Of a stretch of 40,696 nt of DNA, positions 24,274-32,719 are shown piece after piece. Position 1 is the first letter of the stretch. Every line of letters starts with the position of its first letter. A program made the position numbers and the translations under genes. The notes below the pieces were generated by a model. The model was not told the DNA's origin and ran no database searches. It saw only the letters and a list, made by a program, of their open reading frames with translations. The stretch comes from Methanosarcinaceae archaeon UBA470. Lineage in GTDB: Archaea; Halobacteriota; Methanosarcinia; Methanosarcinales; Methanosarcinaceae. Location of the stretch: NCBI GenBank assembly GCA_002508425.1, contig DAKU01000125.1:1-40696 (forward strand), read 5' to 3'.

Positions 24274-26607
24274 ATGACCTTTAAAAAAGCGGGTTCTGAT
24301 GCAGCCCACAGTACCTTTTTAGAAAGAGAGATAGACCTTTCTTTTGTTCCTCATTCGATGAACTTTAATGAATCTCGCCTTGAGATCTTACAGACATATA
24401 TGGATGCCGTCCCTTCCATGTTACTTGTCATTGATAGCAACCAGATGATCTTTTTTGCAAATGAATATCTTTGTAAGACTTTGGATTTCACAAAAAAAGA
24501 GCTTGTCGGCCGTACATGGTATGAACGACTGATAGTTTCTGATAGATGGTATGAAGTAAGAGAGATATATGCCAAACTGACTGAAGGCAGCAAAAATCAT
24601 TCCGATATTGAACTGCCTATACTGGATAAGCATGGTCAGGAACATTCGGTTGTTCTCAAGAGCGGCTATCTTTATGACAAAAACGGGAATATATCCAGAA
24701 TAATAATACAAATAGAACCAGTTAATTCTGTATCTAAGCAATATGCTATATGCACTGCTGAAGATAAATATCGCTCACTCGTGGAAAACTCAGTGGATAC
24801 AATCCTAGCAACGGATGCTGCAGGAATCATCACTTATATTAGTCCTTCTATTGCCACATATGGATTCACTTCTAGGGAACTTATCCTCAAAGAATTATCA
24901 GATTTGTTCTTTTATGAAGATCAAAGCAAGATAATTCGTTCTTTATCTATCACACTCACTAACTCCGGGCAGACTCGGGTACCAGGCCGCCTTAAAAATC
25001 CAAAAGGAACCACATATTGGGTAGAATTGTATGCACAAACATTACTTGACAGTGATGGCCATGTAAAGGGGATAATTGGTACCATTAGAGATATTGCCGA
25101 CAGGCAAGCTAACCTCAATACCCTCGAGATGGCCAGCGATATGTTCATCTCCCAGGCACGCTCAGCTTCAGATGCGATCATATTTTCCGATGAGGAAGGT
25201 AATATTATATTCTGGAATAGAGGTGCTGAAAACCTGTTCTTCTATACGGAAGACGAAGCACTTGGAAAGCATATTTCCATGATTATGCCGCAAAGGTATA
25301 GGCATATACATCAGGGATGGGACATAGTTGTCTCAACAGGCCGTTCCTGGGTAATGGGAAATACTATTGAGCTTTACGGTTTGAAAAGGGATGGAACAGA
25401 ATTCCCCATTGAAATCTCACATTCTTCATGGAAGAAAGACGGAGCTTCTTTCTTTAGTGTCAATATTAGAGATATTACACAGCGAATTCTCAATGAGAAG
25501 GAAATGAGAGAAGCTAAAGACAAATATCGGATGATATTCGAAAAGTCCCCCCTGGGAATTATTCACTTTGATATACATGGGGTTATCACACAGTGTAATA
25601 AGAGCTTTGTGGATATAGTAGGTGTGGAAGAGGTAAATGTCATCGGCAAAATAATTGGTTTTGATCTGCTTGGTCCTGACGCAAATGAAGAAATTAAGAA
25701 ATGTGTCACAGTAGTGATTTCAGGAAAGCCGGATAATTTCTCTGGGACTTCTTTTTCATTTATGGGTGCAAGAGATACACCAATAAGAGCGAGTTTTGTT
25801 CCTGTGATTACTGAAGAAAAAGCGATTGCTGGTGGCATTTGTATAGTAGAGGACATAACTGAAAGCAAAAAAGCAAGGGAAACACTAATCCATGCCAAGA
25901 ATGTGGCAGAAGAAGCCAGCAAGACAAAGAGTGAATTCCTCTCTAATGTAACACATGAACTAAGAACACCTTTAAACGCCATAATGGGATTTTCAGATCT
26001 TTTACAGGAAAGTGTTGAAGAAAAGTTGGAAGAGAATGAGCGGAAGTACCTCAATAACATAGTAGAGGGAAGTAAAGGTCTGCTTGATGTAATCAACAAC
26101 ATACTTGACATATCAAATATCGAAGCTGGTAAAACAAATCTTGAACTTGAGGAAATATATCTGCCAGGTCTCATACAGGATGTTAAAACTGAAATGTGTC
26201 AGTTTGCTTCAAAGAAAAATATTGAGCTGCAAATAGAACTTGATCCGCAGGTAGGGTTAATAAAAGCTGACAGGAATAAATTGCAGCAGATACTTAGCAA
26301 TTTGGTGAGCAATGCTATAAAATTCGGCAAACCGGAAGGTTTTGTAAAGATAAGGGTTAAACAAATGCCTGATGTGCTGCATACCGAGATCATCGATAAT
26401 GGTATAGGCATCAGTACAGAGGACAAAACGAAATTGTTCAAGCCTTTCATACAGGTAGATTCGTCTTCAACCCGCAAGTATAAAGGAAACGGGATCGGGC
26501 TTTATATAGCAAAGCATTTTGTGGAGCTGCATGGTGGAAGTATATGGATGGAAAGTGAAGTGGGAAAAGGCAGTACTTTTACTTTTTTAATTTCATTGAA
26601 GCTTTAG
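24274..26607 (+). CDS. Sensor histidine kinase with four PAS domains
   Basis: 777 residues without membrane helices. Domain order: PAS1 (about 38-150), PAS2 (about 165-282), PAS3 (about 290-405, ending in NIRDITQR), PAS4 (about 415-535), HisKA with H561 in NVTHELRTPLNAIMGF, and HATPase (about 655-775) with DNGIGI and GNGIGLYIAKHF boxes. Several PAS domains in series suggest redox, light or ligand sensing inside the cell. It lacks a receiver domain, unlike the kinase at 6941-8491 with which it shares its catalytic half. It is probably co-transcribed with the KaiC-like gene. Confidence 0.9.
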   Translation: MTFKKAGSDAAHSTFLEREIDLSFVPHSMNFNESRLEILQTYMDAVPSMLLVIDSNQMIFFANEYLCKTLDFTKKELVGRTWYERLIVSDRWYEVREIYAKLTEGSKNHSDIELPILDKHGQEHSVVLKSGYLYDKNGNISRIIIQIEPVNSVSKQYAICTAEDKYRSLVENSVDTILATDAAGIITYISPSIATYGFTSRELILKELSDLFFYEDQSKIIRSLSITLTNSGQTRVPGRLKNPKGTTYWVELYAQTLLDSDGHVKGIIGTIRDIADRQANLNTLEMASDMFISQARSASDAIIFSDEEGNIIFWNRGAENLFFYTEDEALGKHISMIMPQRYRHIHQGWDIVVSTGRSWVMGNTIELYGLKRDGTEFPIEISHSSWKKDGASFFSVNIRDITQRILNEKEMREAKDKYRMIFEKSPLGIIHFDIHGVITQCNKSFVDIVGVEEVNVIGKIIGFDLLGPDANEEIKKCVTVVISGKPDNFSGTSFSFMGARDTPIRASFVPVITEEKAIAGGICIVEDITESKKARETLIHAKNVAEEASKTKSEFLSNVTHELRTPLNAIMGFSDLLQESVEEKLEENERKYLNNIVEGSKGLLDVINNILDISNIEAGKTNLELEEIYLPGLIQDVKTEMCQFASKKNIELQIELDPQVGLIKADRNKLQQILSNLVSNAIKFGKPEGFVKIRVKQMPDVLHTEIIDNGIGISTEDKTKLFKPFIQVDSSSTRKYKGNGIGLYIAKHFVELHGGSIWMESEVGKGSTFTFLISLKL

Positions 26608-26787
26608 TTGCCTTGTGGATGGAAAGCATTGAGTTCATTTTCAGTAATGCAGTTCCATTGGCTTTTATACAGACAACTATTTAACTGTAATTCAAGAGCA
26701 ACATAGATATATAATGATATAAATATACTATATTGCAAGAAGTAACTGATGTTATAAAGATCCAGCATCTACTAAAGAGGCACTAAT

Positions 26788-28356
26788 ATGTCAATAAAGT
26801 CCATGTTTTTCTTATTCCTGGTTTTGCTTTGCCTGGCACCTCATGTGTCGGCTTACAGCTCAGATGATATAGAATGGGAATCTGTAAAAACCGTTACTCT
26901 TCATTGGGGAGATTCTTACACGGTAGATAACTATGTTATTACAGCAGATGACTTCAATAAAGATGGTTATGCATATATCACGATCTACAAAAATAACAAA
27001 TATATGACAGCAGGAGCCTTGAAACTCTCTGATGAACTGATCTACAGAGACACAACCAGTGGAGATGACATAAAGGTATTTGCCAGTGCCCTGAGCTTAA
27101 AAGTCGATAGCTGGACAGGAAATCTTGTAGATCCTACTGCCAAACTGCAAATATACAGGCGTGGATTACCAGATCTTGAAGTGACACTAGATATAGAAAA
27201 GGACAGTTATGATCCAACCAGGCTTTCAACTCCTCGTTACATAGAAGGTAATGTAACCATTAAGAATGCAGGAGATGCAGAAGCCAGCAATATAGCTTTA
27301 AACATAGATACTGCCGGTCTTAAACTTGCCGACGGGAAACTTACCCAAACAATATCTTCTCTTGAAAAAGGAGAATCCGGCAAACCACTTGCTTTTAGTC
27401 TGGAGATCCCCATGCTGTGGGATGAAGAAGACTTCAAAATTGTTGCACAAGCCACTGCTTATGATATAAATGGTGAAAAACATATATTCAATGGTACAAA
27501 GACCATTACCATTGAGCCAAAATCGGAGATTGTGCTTACAAAAACCTGTAAAAAAGAAATATATATGGATGACACAGTGTATGTTTCTCTAATTCTGAGG
27601 AATACCGGTGCATATGCCCTTAATTCTGTTCTTTTAAGTGATCCACAGACAGATGACTTGGAACTTCAAGGCAATGTAGAGACAGAAAAGACAATATCTG
27701 TAAATGCGCAGGAAACAGATACTGTTCTGGAATATGCTCTTAAGCCCATCAAACCCGGAAAGTTCACATTGCCAAAGGCTACTGCTAGCTTCACAGTAGA
27801 TGGCAAAAAATATACCTTTGAATCAGATGCACCTGTCATTCAGATCAATGGTCCGTACATAGTGCTCGAGAAAAAGGTAAACGTTTCTTCCTTCAATCCC
27901 GGTGACAATGTGCTTGTGACCGTTTCTATGAAAAATGAAGGAAATAGAGATGCTAATGTAAAAATAATGGAAACAGTACCTGAAGGTACTAATTTTGTAA
28001 GCGGGATCATGACTTTCGATGATGTGGTCAATGATAAGTCCACACAAAAATTTTCATACGTGCTTAAGCTTGAAAATGAAGATGACATGAAACTGCCAGC
28101 CACATCTGCTAAATTTACGGATTTAGAAGGCTATAAAGGTGAAAAGACCTCAAACATGCCGGAGATCACTCTAAAAGGTGAAGATGATAAGGATTCCACT
28201 TCTCAAACTCAATCTGGTACTCAGGGTTCAGCCAGTTCAGGTACAGCTGCGGCAAGTACCGGAACTGATGGAGAAATCGGTCAGCAGCCCGGTTTTGAAG
28301 CATGGGTTTTGATACTTGCTTTTATAGCTGTAATGAAGTTTGTGAAAAAGGATTAA
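26788..28356 (+). CDS. Exported COG1361-like surface protein with PGF-CTERM-like sorting tail
   Basis: 522 residues. A signal peptide (about 1-22, cleaved after HVSA) is followed by an N-terminal domain (about 25-135) also found in the next gene. Then come beta-sandwich repeats of the CARDB/DUF11 type (about 150-460, for example NVTIKNAGDAEASN and VSMKNEGNRDANVKIMETVPEG). A Ser/Thr/Gly-rich linker (about 467-497) leads to QQPGFEAWVLILAFIAVMKFVKKD: a PGF motif, one membrane helix and a basic end. This is the tripartite tail recognised by archaeosortase. It is likely a cell-surface, lipid-anchored, glycosylated protein. Confidence 0.82.
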   Translation: MSIKSMFFLFLVLLCLAPHVSAYSSDDIEWESVKTVTLHWGDSYTVDNYVITADDFNKDGYAYITIYKNNKYMTAGALKLSDELIYRDTTSGDDIKVFASALSLKVDSWTGNLVDPTAKLQIYRRGLPDLEVTLDIEKDSYDPTRLSTPRYIEGNVTIKNAGDAEASNIALNIDTAGLKLADGKLTQTISSLEKGESGKPLAFSLEIPMLWDEEDFKIVAQATAYDINGEKHIFNGTKTITIEPKSEIVLTKTCKKEIYMDDTVYVSLILRNTGAYALNSVLLSDPQTDDLELQGNVETEKTISVNAQETDTVLEYALKPIKPGKFTLPKATASFTVDGKKYTFESDAPVIQINGPYIVLEKKVNVSSFNPGDNVLVTVSMKNEGNRDANVKIMETVPEGTNFVSGIMTFDDVVNDKSTQKFSYVLKLENEDDMKLPATSAKFTDLEGYKGEKTSNMPEITLKGEDDKDSTSQTQSGTQGSASSGTAAASTGTDGEIGQQPGFEAWVLILAFIAVMKFVKKD

Positions 28357-28363
28357 GACATAT

Positions 28364-29641
28364 ATGGATCGCAAATCTATATTATTTGCTGCAGTACTGG
28401 TTATATTTCTCGTACTTCAGCAGCATCCTGTAACTGCATCTGGCACAGATGCAAATGATACAGAATGGCTTACTCCGTCGGAATTTACAATTTATTGGGG
28501 TGAGAAGGCTGAAATAGATGGATATACGATCACAGCCCTGGATTTTTCACCATCAAAACCTGTGGATCTGCCTGATGATTACGTGATGCTTAGCATAAAA
28601 AGCAACACTTCACGGTCATGGAATGCTATACTTGCTCTTAACAATAGTGTAATTTCAAATGAAACGATACTTGACGGGTTGGTGAAATTAACTGCTAAAG
28701 AGGTAGTAACAGGCAATGACATACCAACACCTTATGCCACTGTAGAGATTGCCATTGCAAACAGTTCGTCTGTAATCAAGCCAATACCCTGGATCAATAG
28801 TGTTATCAGAGTAAAAAGGCTCCCTGCCAAAGAAGCGTATATTGATGAACGAGTCTACATATTAACTGAAGTCATCAATCTGAAGGACATTCCTCTACAA
28901 AATATCCACATCAATGAGACGATGCCTGATGAATTAATAACTGATCCCGATACAGATTGCACTGACTGGACCATTAATCTGCAGCCAAAGGATAAAAGAT
29001 CTATTGGTTATTCCATACGCGCCTTAAAACCGGGAACATTTCTGATACCTGGTATGAAATTATCCATTGAGTACAATGGAATAACTCACAGCATAAAAAC
29101 CAATTCAAGTGAAATCGTGATACATGGCCCATACATTGATATTAATAAATCATTTATTTACCAGGATACGGGAACACAAGGCCTTTTAAATATCACTCTT
29201 TTGGCAAATAACTCTGGAGACCGAGCTGCTTATGTGCAACTTACTGACCAGCTACCGGAAGGTTCCACACTCATCAGCGGGAATCTGAGCAAAAACCAGG
29301 TAATGCAGCCATCTGATATATGGACGCTTAAGTATTCAGTACTTTTGAACTCCAGTGGAAATACTGTTATACCGGGTGCAAAAGTGAGGTTTGTCGACTC
29401 TAGGGGATATGAAGACTCATTTGAATCTGCAAGCCAAATATTAAAAATAGAGGAAAATACAGTTGAAGAACCTTTGTCCGAAGAAAACATATCGCAAGAG
29501 GAAATACCCTGGGAAATTGAAAATGATACAGAAGAAACAATAGTTCAGGAGAACAAAGCTTCTGAAAAAATAAACTCTGTTAGCAGTTTCAAGCAAAGTG
29601 TAGTGAATCTAATAGAAAAAGCAATTGGATGGCGACTCTAA
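28364..29641 (+). CDS. Exported paralogue of the preceding surface protein, without sorting tail
   Basis: 425 residues with a signal peptide (about 1-26, after VTAS). The N-terminal domain matches its neighbour (EWLTPSEFTIYWGEKAEIDGYTITALDF versus EWESVKTVTLHWGDSYTVDNYVITADDF). Two DUF11-like beta-sandwich repeats follow (about 140-365), with many N-x-S/T sequons. The C-terminus is an acidic Glu-rich stretch followed by a short amphipathic segment, with no membrane helix or PGF motif. It starts seven bases after its paralogue, so the pair are co-expressed. It may be secreted or held by its partner. Confidence 0.8.
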   Translation: MDRKSILFAAVLVIFLVLQQHPVTASGTDANDTEWLTPSEFTIYWGEKAEIDGYTITALDFSPSKPVDLPDDYVMLSIKSNTSRSWNAILALNNSVISNETILDGLVKLTAKEVVTGNDIPTPYATVEIAIANSSSVIKPIPWINSVIRVKRLPAKEAYIDERVYILTEVINLKDIPLQNIHINETMPDELITDPDTDCTDWTINLQPKDKRSIGYSIRALKPGTFLIPGMKLSIEYNGITHSIKTNSSEIVIHGPYIDINKSFIYQDTGTQGLLNITLLANNSGDRAAYVQLTDQLPEGSTLISGNLSKNQVMQPSDIWTLKYSVLLNSSGNTVIPGAKVRFVDSRGYEDSFESASQILKIEENTVEEPLSEENISQEEIPWEIENDTEETIVQENKASEKINSVSSFKQSVVNLIEKAIGWRL

Positions 29642-29710
29642 TTTCGAAGGGGAAACATTTTAAATAGATGTCAGACCAACTTCCCTTTAACGATTTAATT
29701 TGGATATATT

Positions 29711-30724
29711 ATGAAACCTTTTCAACAAGATCATGCCATTGAAACTATAATCTTCACTCATGGAGACTCGGATGGAATATGTTCCGGTGCTATTGCCAAA
29801 ACTGCCTATCCTGATTCGCAGATATATTTCACAAGTCCTGTTAGCCTGTTGAAAAAACTTGATCTGGCAAAAGGATACAAGCGGGTGATCATTTGCGATA
29901 TCGCTATTGACGAGCGAACCAGCACAGAGCTGCTCCAGAGGCTTAAGGAAGTGGCTAAAGAAAGCGATCTCATATACATAGACCATCATCCTATACCTGA
30001 GAACGGCTGGAATGAAAAATGGCTGCATAATGATCCCTGTGTCTGTTCTTCTGAACTCACCTACAAGGTGCTAGCCCATCGGTTAAACCGGGATGTGCGC
30101 AGAGTGGCCATCTACGGAGCTATAGGAGATTATGCAGATGATAGCGATTCGGTGAAACTGTGGTGCGAGGACTGGGATAAAAGAACGCTTTTCTTTGAAG
30201 CAGGTGCACTAATACAGGCAATAATATATGCAGGCCGCGAATTTGATTTCAAGAGGTTTCTGGTAGAACACCTTGCAAAGGATAAGCTTCCTTCGGATAT
30301 ACCGGAAGTACTTGAATTTGCAAGAAATTGCTCTGAACTTGAAGAACAGTTGAGATTACGTATAAAGAAGCAGGTAAAAAGCCTTCAAAACCTAGCCTAT
30401 GTAATTGACCCAAAGGGATACAAGTCCAAATCTGCTATATACGCTGCTGCATACGGCCAGAGAAAAGTAGGAGGCTCTGCAGAATACCGGCAAACAAAAC
30501 ATTCCTATGATATTAGTTTCCGTTCACGCAGTCCAGTTGATCTTAACCGCATTTTACGGGACCTCGCTCCAAGATATGGCGGAACAGGAGGGGGGCTGGC
30601 GGAGGCCGCTGGTGCAAGGATACCTGTAGCTAACTTCAAAAATTTTCTGAATGATCTGGATATCAGGATAGGGGAAGAAGAGCACAGATTAAAGGAAGAA
30701 CATATTATCGATAAATGCCACTAA
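29711..30724 (+). CDS. DHH-family phosphoesterase (RecJ-like)
   Basis: 337 residues. The metal-binding motifs of the DHH superfamily are present: HGDSDG (17-22), CDIAID (about 62-67) and the DHH triad 91-93 in IYIDHHPIP. The C-terminal DHHA1-like part has GGTGGGLAEAAG (290-301), where the usual histidine of GGGH is replaced by leucine. Archaeal proteins of this type are single-strand exonucleases or oligonucleotide/cyclic-dinucleotide phosphodiesterases. The changed DHHA1 motif may alter substrate binding. It is co-transcribed with the EngB gene 15 bases downstream. Confidence 0.82.
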   Translation: MKPFQQDHAIETIIFTHGDSDGICSGAIAKTAYPDSQIYFTSPVSLLKKLDLAKGYKRVIICDIAIDERTSTELLQRLKEVAKESDLIYIDHHPIPENGWNEKWLHNDPCVCSSELTYKVLAHRLNRDVRRVAIYGAIGDYADDSDSVKLWCEDWDKRTLFFEAGALIQAIIYAGREFDFKRFLVEHLAKDKLPSDIPEVLEFARNCSELEEQLRLRIKKQVKSLQNLAYVIDPKGYKSKSAIYAAAYGQRKVGGSAEYRQTKHSYDISFRSRSPVDLNRILRDLAPRYGGTGGGLAEAAGARIPVANFKNFLNDLDIRIGEEEHRLKEEHIIDKCH

Positions 30725-30739
30725 GCAACTGGAGATAAT

Positions 30740-31369
30740 ATGAAAAATAAAATGGACCTTACTGATGGTGCTGGATTTGAGATAGTTTTTGTCGGCAGGT
30801 CCAATGTGGGTAAATCCTCTATCATCCGCAAATTAACAGGTGGAAAGGTAAAAGTAGGCAAAAGGCCTGGAGTTACTCTGAAACCTACACATGTAAGGCT
30901 TGATGATCTGCTGGTTACAGATATGCCGGGTTTTGGCTTCATGAGTGGTGTCAAGGAACGCAAGCAGGATATCGTCAAGGATAAGATAGTGCATTACATA
31001 GAAGACAATGCTGACAGGATAGACATTGCAGTTTTAGTTGTCGATGGTTCTGCTTTTTTGGATATAGTTGCCAGATGGGAAGAAAGAAATGAAATACCCG
31101 TGGATATAGAGCTGTTCAAATTCCTCAATGAGGTTGGCATATCGACCATATTGGCTATCAATAAAATGGATAAAATAGAAGAAGATATGATCGACCATGT
31201 GCTTGATGGTATCGTGGAGAAGCTTGGACTGCCATCGCCATGGAATATGTGGCAGGACGTTGTGGTTCCGGTAAGCGCAAAACAGGATGAACTTAAGAAA
31301 CTCTCTTTATGCATACGGCAGCGTATGCATGTTGCAAAAAGGGATGACTTATTTAGACATATACACTGA
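30740..31369 (+). CDS. engB: EngB/YihA-family GTP-binding protein
   Basis: 209 residues of the TRAFAC ribosome-assembly GTPase class. G1 is GRSNVGKS (19-26), G3 is DMPG (61-64), G4 is NKMD (141-144) and G5 is VSAKQ near 174-178. The conserved GKRPGVTLKP segment covers switch I (G2). In bacteria EngB helps assemble the large ribosomal subunit, and archaeal members are presumed similar. It has a GGAGAT ribosome-binding site. Coupling to a DHH nuclease gene suggests a shared RNA or ribosome context. Confidence 0.88.
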   Translation: MKNKMDLTDGAGFEIVFVGRSNVGKSSIIRKLTGGKVKVGKRPGVTLKPTHVRLDDLLVTDMPGFGFMSGVKERKQDIVKDKIVHYIEDNADRIDIAVLVVDGSAFLDIVARWEERNEIPVDIELFKFLNEVGISTILAINKMDKIEEDMIDHVLDGIVEKLGLPSPWNMWQDVVVPVSAKQDELKKLSLCIRQRMHVAKRDDLFRHIH

Positions 31370-31524
31370 TATACAAAAATCTAAATACCGATCTTAGATT
31401 TTGACTTAAATGAGCAGTTTTTACAAGGATATATAAATAGTTATCAGTGAATCTCACTAGTTTTATGGCAAGTGATATTAGATTTTATGATAATATAATT
31501 TTGATATTTTCATAACCTGCAAAT

Positions 31525-31549
31525 CCTTAAGTATTAACTAAGGTTAACC
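31525..31549. promoter_or_regulatory. Inverted repeat and palindrome just before the Vms1-like gene
   Basis: CCTTA (31525-31529) and TAAGG (31539-31543) form an inverted repeat, and GGTTAACC (31542-31549) is a perfect palindrome sharing two bases with it. Both lie within 30 bases of the ATG at 31555, which has no Shine-Dalgarno sequence. A regulator site or a leader hairpin controlling translation is possible. Confidence 0.35.
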
Positions 31550-31554
31550 TTTTT

Positions 31555-32712
31555 ATGCATACTTTACAAAACTTACAAAGCATAATTTCCAATGATCTCG
31601 TACCTGTTACAGAGATAGATATTAGAGTACTTAGTGAAATATCTAGTGAAAAACCAGTTTATGTGTCTATCTATTTGCCAACACCAGGTAAGGAAAATGA
31701 TCATTTGAACAAGTTGTTTGTAGAATCACGTATAAAAGCCATTAAGAAAGTTTTGCCTCCTTCTCTCTTGGAACAATTTGAGAAAACCTATTCCATGATT
31801 GAAAAATGGCTTTTCGAGAAACCTGTTTCCGCAGAGAAAGGAATAATTATTTTTGCATGTGCTGCTTGCTCTTTTTTGCAGATATACCGAATAGCTGTTG
31901 AACCGGAAAGGTATCTAGTTGTTGACACCTCACCTTTCATATTACCACTTGGAAGGCTGCAGGCAGATTTCGAAGATTATGGTATCTTGCTTGTGGATTC
32001 CAGAGAGGCAAAATTCTTCTGCATACGCTCTGATATTATAAAGGAACATAAACATCTGTCTACCGACCTGATGAACAAACATAAGAAAGGTGGTTGGAGT
32101 CAGATGCGTTTCAATCACCTGAGAAAAGGAGCAATTAAGTCCTTCCTTTCGGAAGTGATAAACAATATTCATGATACTTGTGATCAATTTCCTACAAAGG
32201 GTATTGTAATTGCGGGACCTGGGGAAGCAAAACATCAACTTATTGAGATGCTTCCAAAGGAAGTGAAACAAAAACTACTTGGAGTCATGGATATTCCAAT
32301 GAATACTGTAAGTTATGAACTTGTGGAAGCAGGCGATGGGATATTGCATGAAGATGCAAAGTCCACATCAAGAAGAAGAGCCGAAGAGTTCAGGAGCGAA
32401 ATACTTCGAGGTGGACTGGCAGTACATGGCCTAAAAGCTGTAAAAGAGAGCCTAGAACAGGGAAAAGTGAATGTTCTTTTTATACTTCAAGGCCTTTCAG
32501 TGCCTGGTTGGATATGCGAAAGATGCCATAACCTGCAGGCAAATGCCAAAGTTCCAAAAGAGTGTAAAACATGTGGCGAACCCATATTGGTTGTCAATGT
32601 GCTGGAAAAATTATTCGAACTGGCACAGAAAACAGGAGCTGAGGTTGAATTTGTAGAGCCTGAAGAACTTTTGGACTCTACAGATATCGTGGCTGCATTG
32701 TTAAGATACTGA
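31555..32712 (+). CDS. Vms1/eRF1-like peptidyl-tRNA hydrolase family protein
   Basis: 385 residues. The central domain (about 130-280) resembles eRF1 domain 2 / Vms1. The loop HKKGGWSQMRFNHLRK carries GWSQ with the catalytic-type glutamine Q183, in place of the GGQ of classical release factors. A C-terminal domain contains a four-cysteine zinc ribbon starting at C321 (CxxC...CxxC). The family frees nascent chains from stalled ribosomes. The gene is alone in its orientation and ends seven bases from the convergent radical SAM gene. The ATG lacks a Shine-Dalgarno sequence. Confidence 0.8.
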   Translation: MHTLQNLQSIISNDLVPVTEIDIRVLSEISSEKPVYVSIYLPTPGKENDHLNKLFVESRIKAIKKVLPPSLLEQFEKTYSMIEKWLFEKPVSAEKGIIIFACAACSFLQIYRIAVEPERYLVVDTSPFILPLGRLQADFEDYGILLVDSREAKFFCIRSDIIKEHKHLSTDLMNKHKKGGWSQMRFNHLRKGAIKSFLSEVINNIHDTCDQFPTKGIVIAGPGEAKHQLIEMLPKEVKQKLLGVMDIPMNTVSYELVEAGDGILHEDAKSTSRRRAEEFRSEILRGGLAVHGLKAVKESLEQGKVNVLFILQGLSVPGWICERCHNLQANAKVPKECKTCGEPILVVNVLEKLFELAQKTGAEVEFVEPEELLDSTDIVAALLRY

Positions 32713-32719
32713 TACTAAT

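Noticed and set aside
25563..26174. 203-codon minus-strand open frame inside the four-PAS kinase
   Set aside because: It is antisense to intact PAS and HisKA coding sequence.
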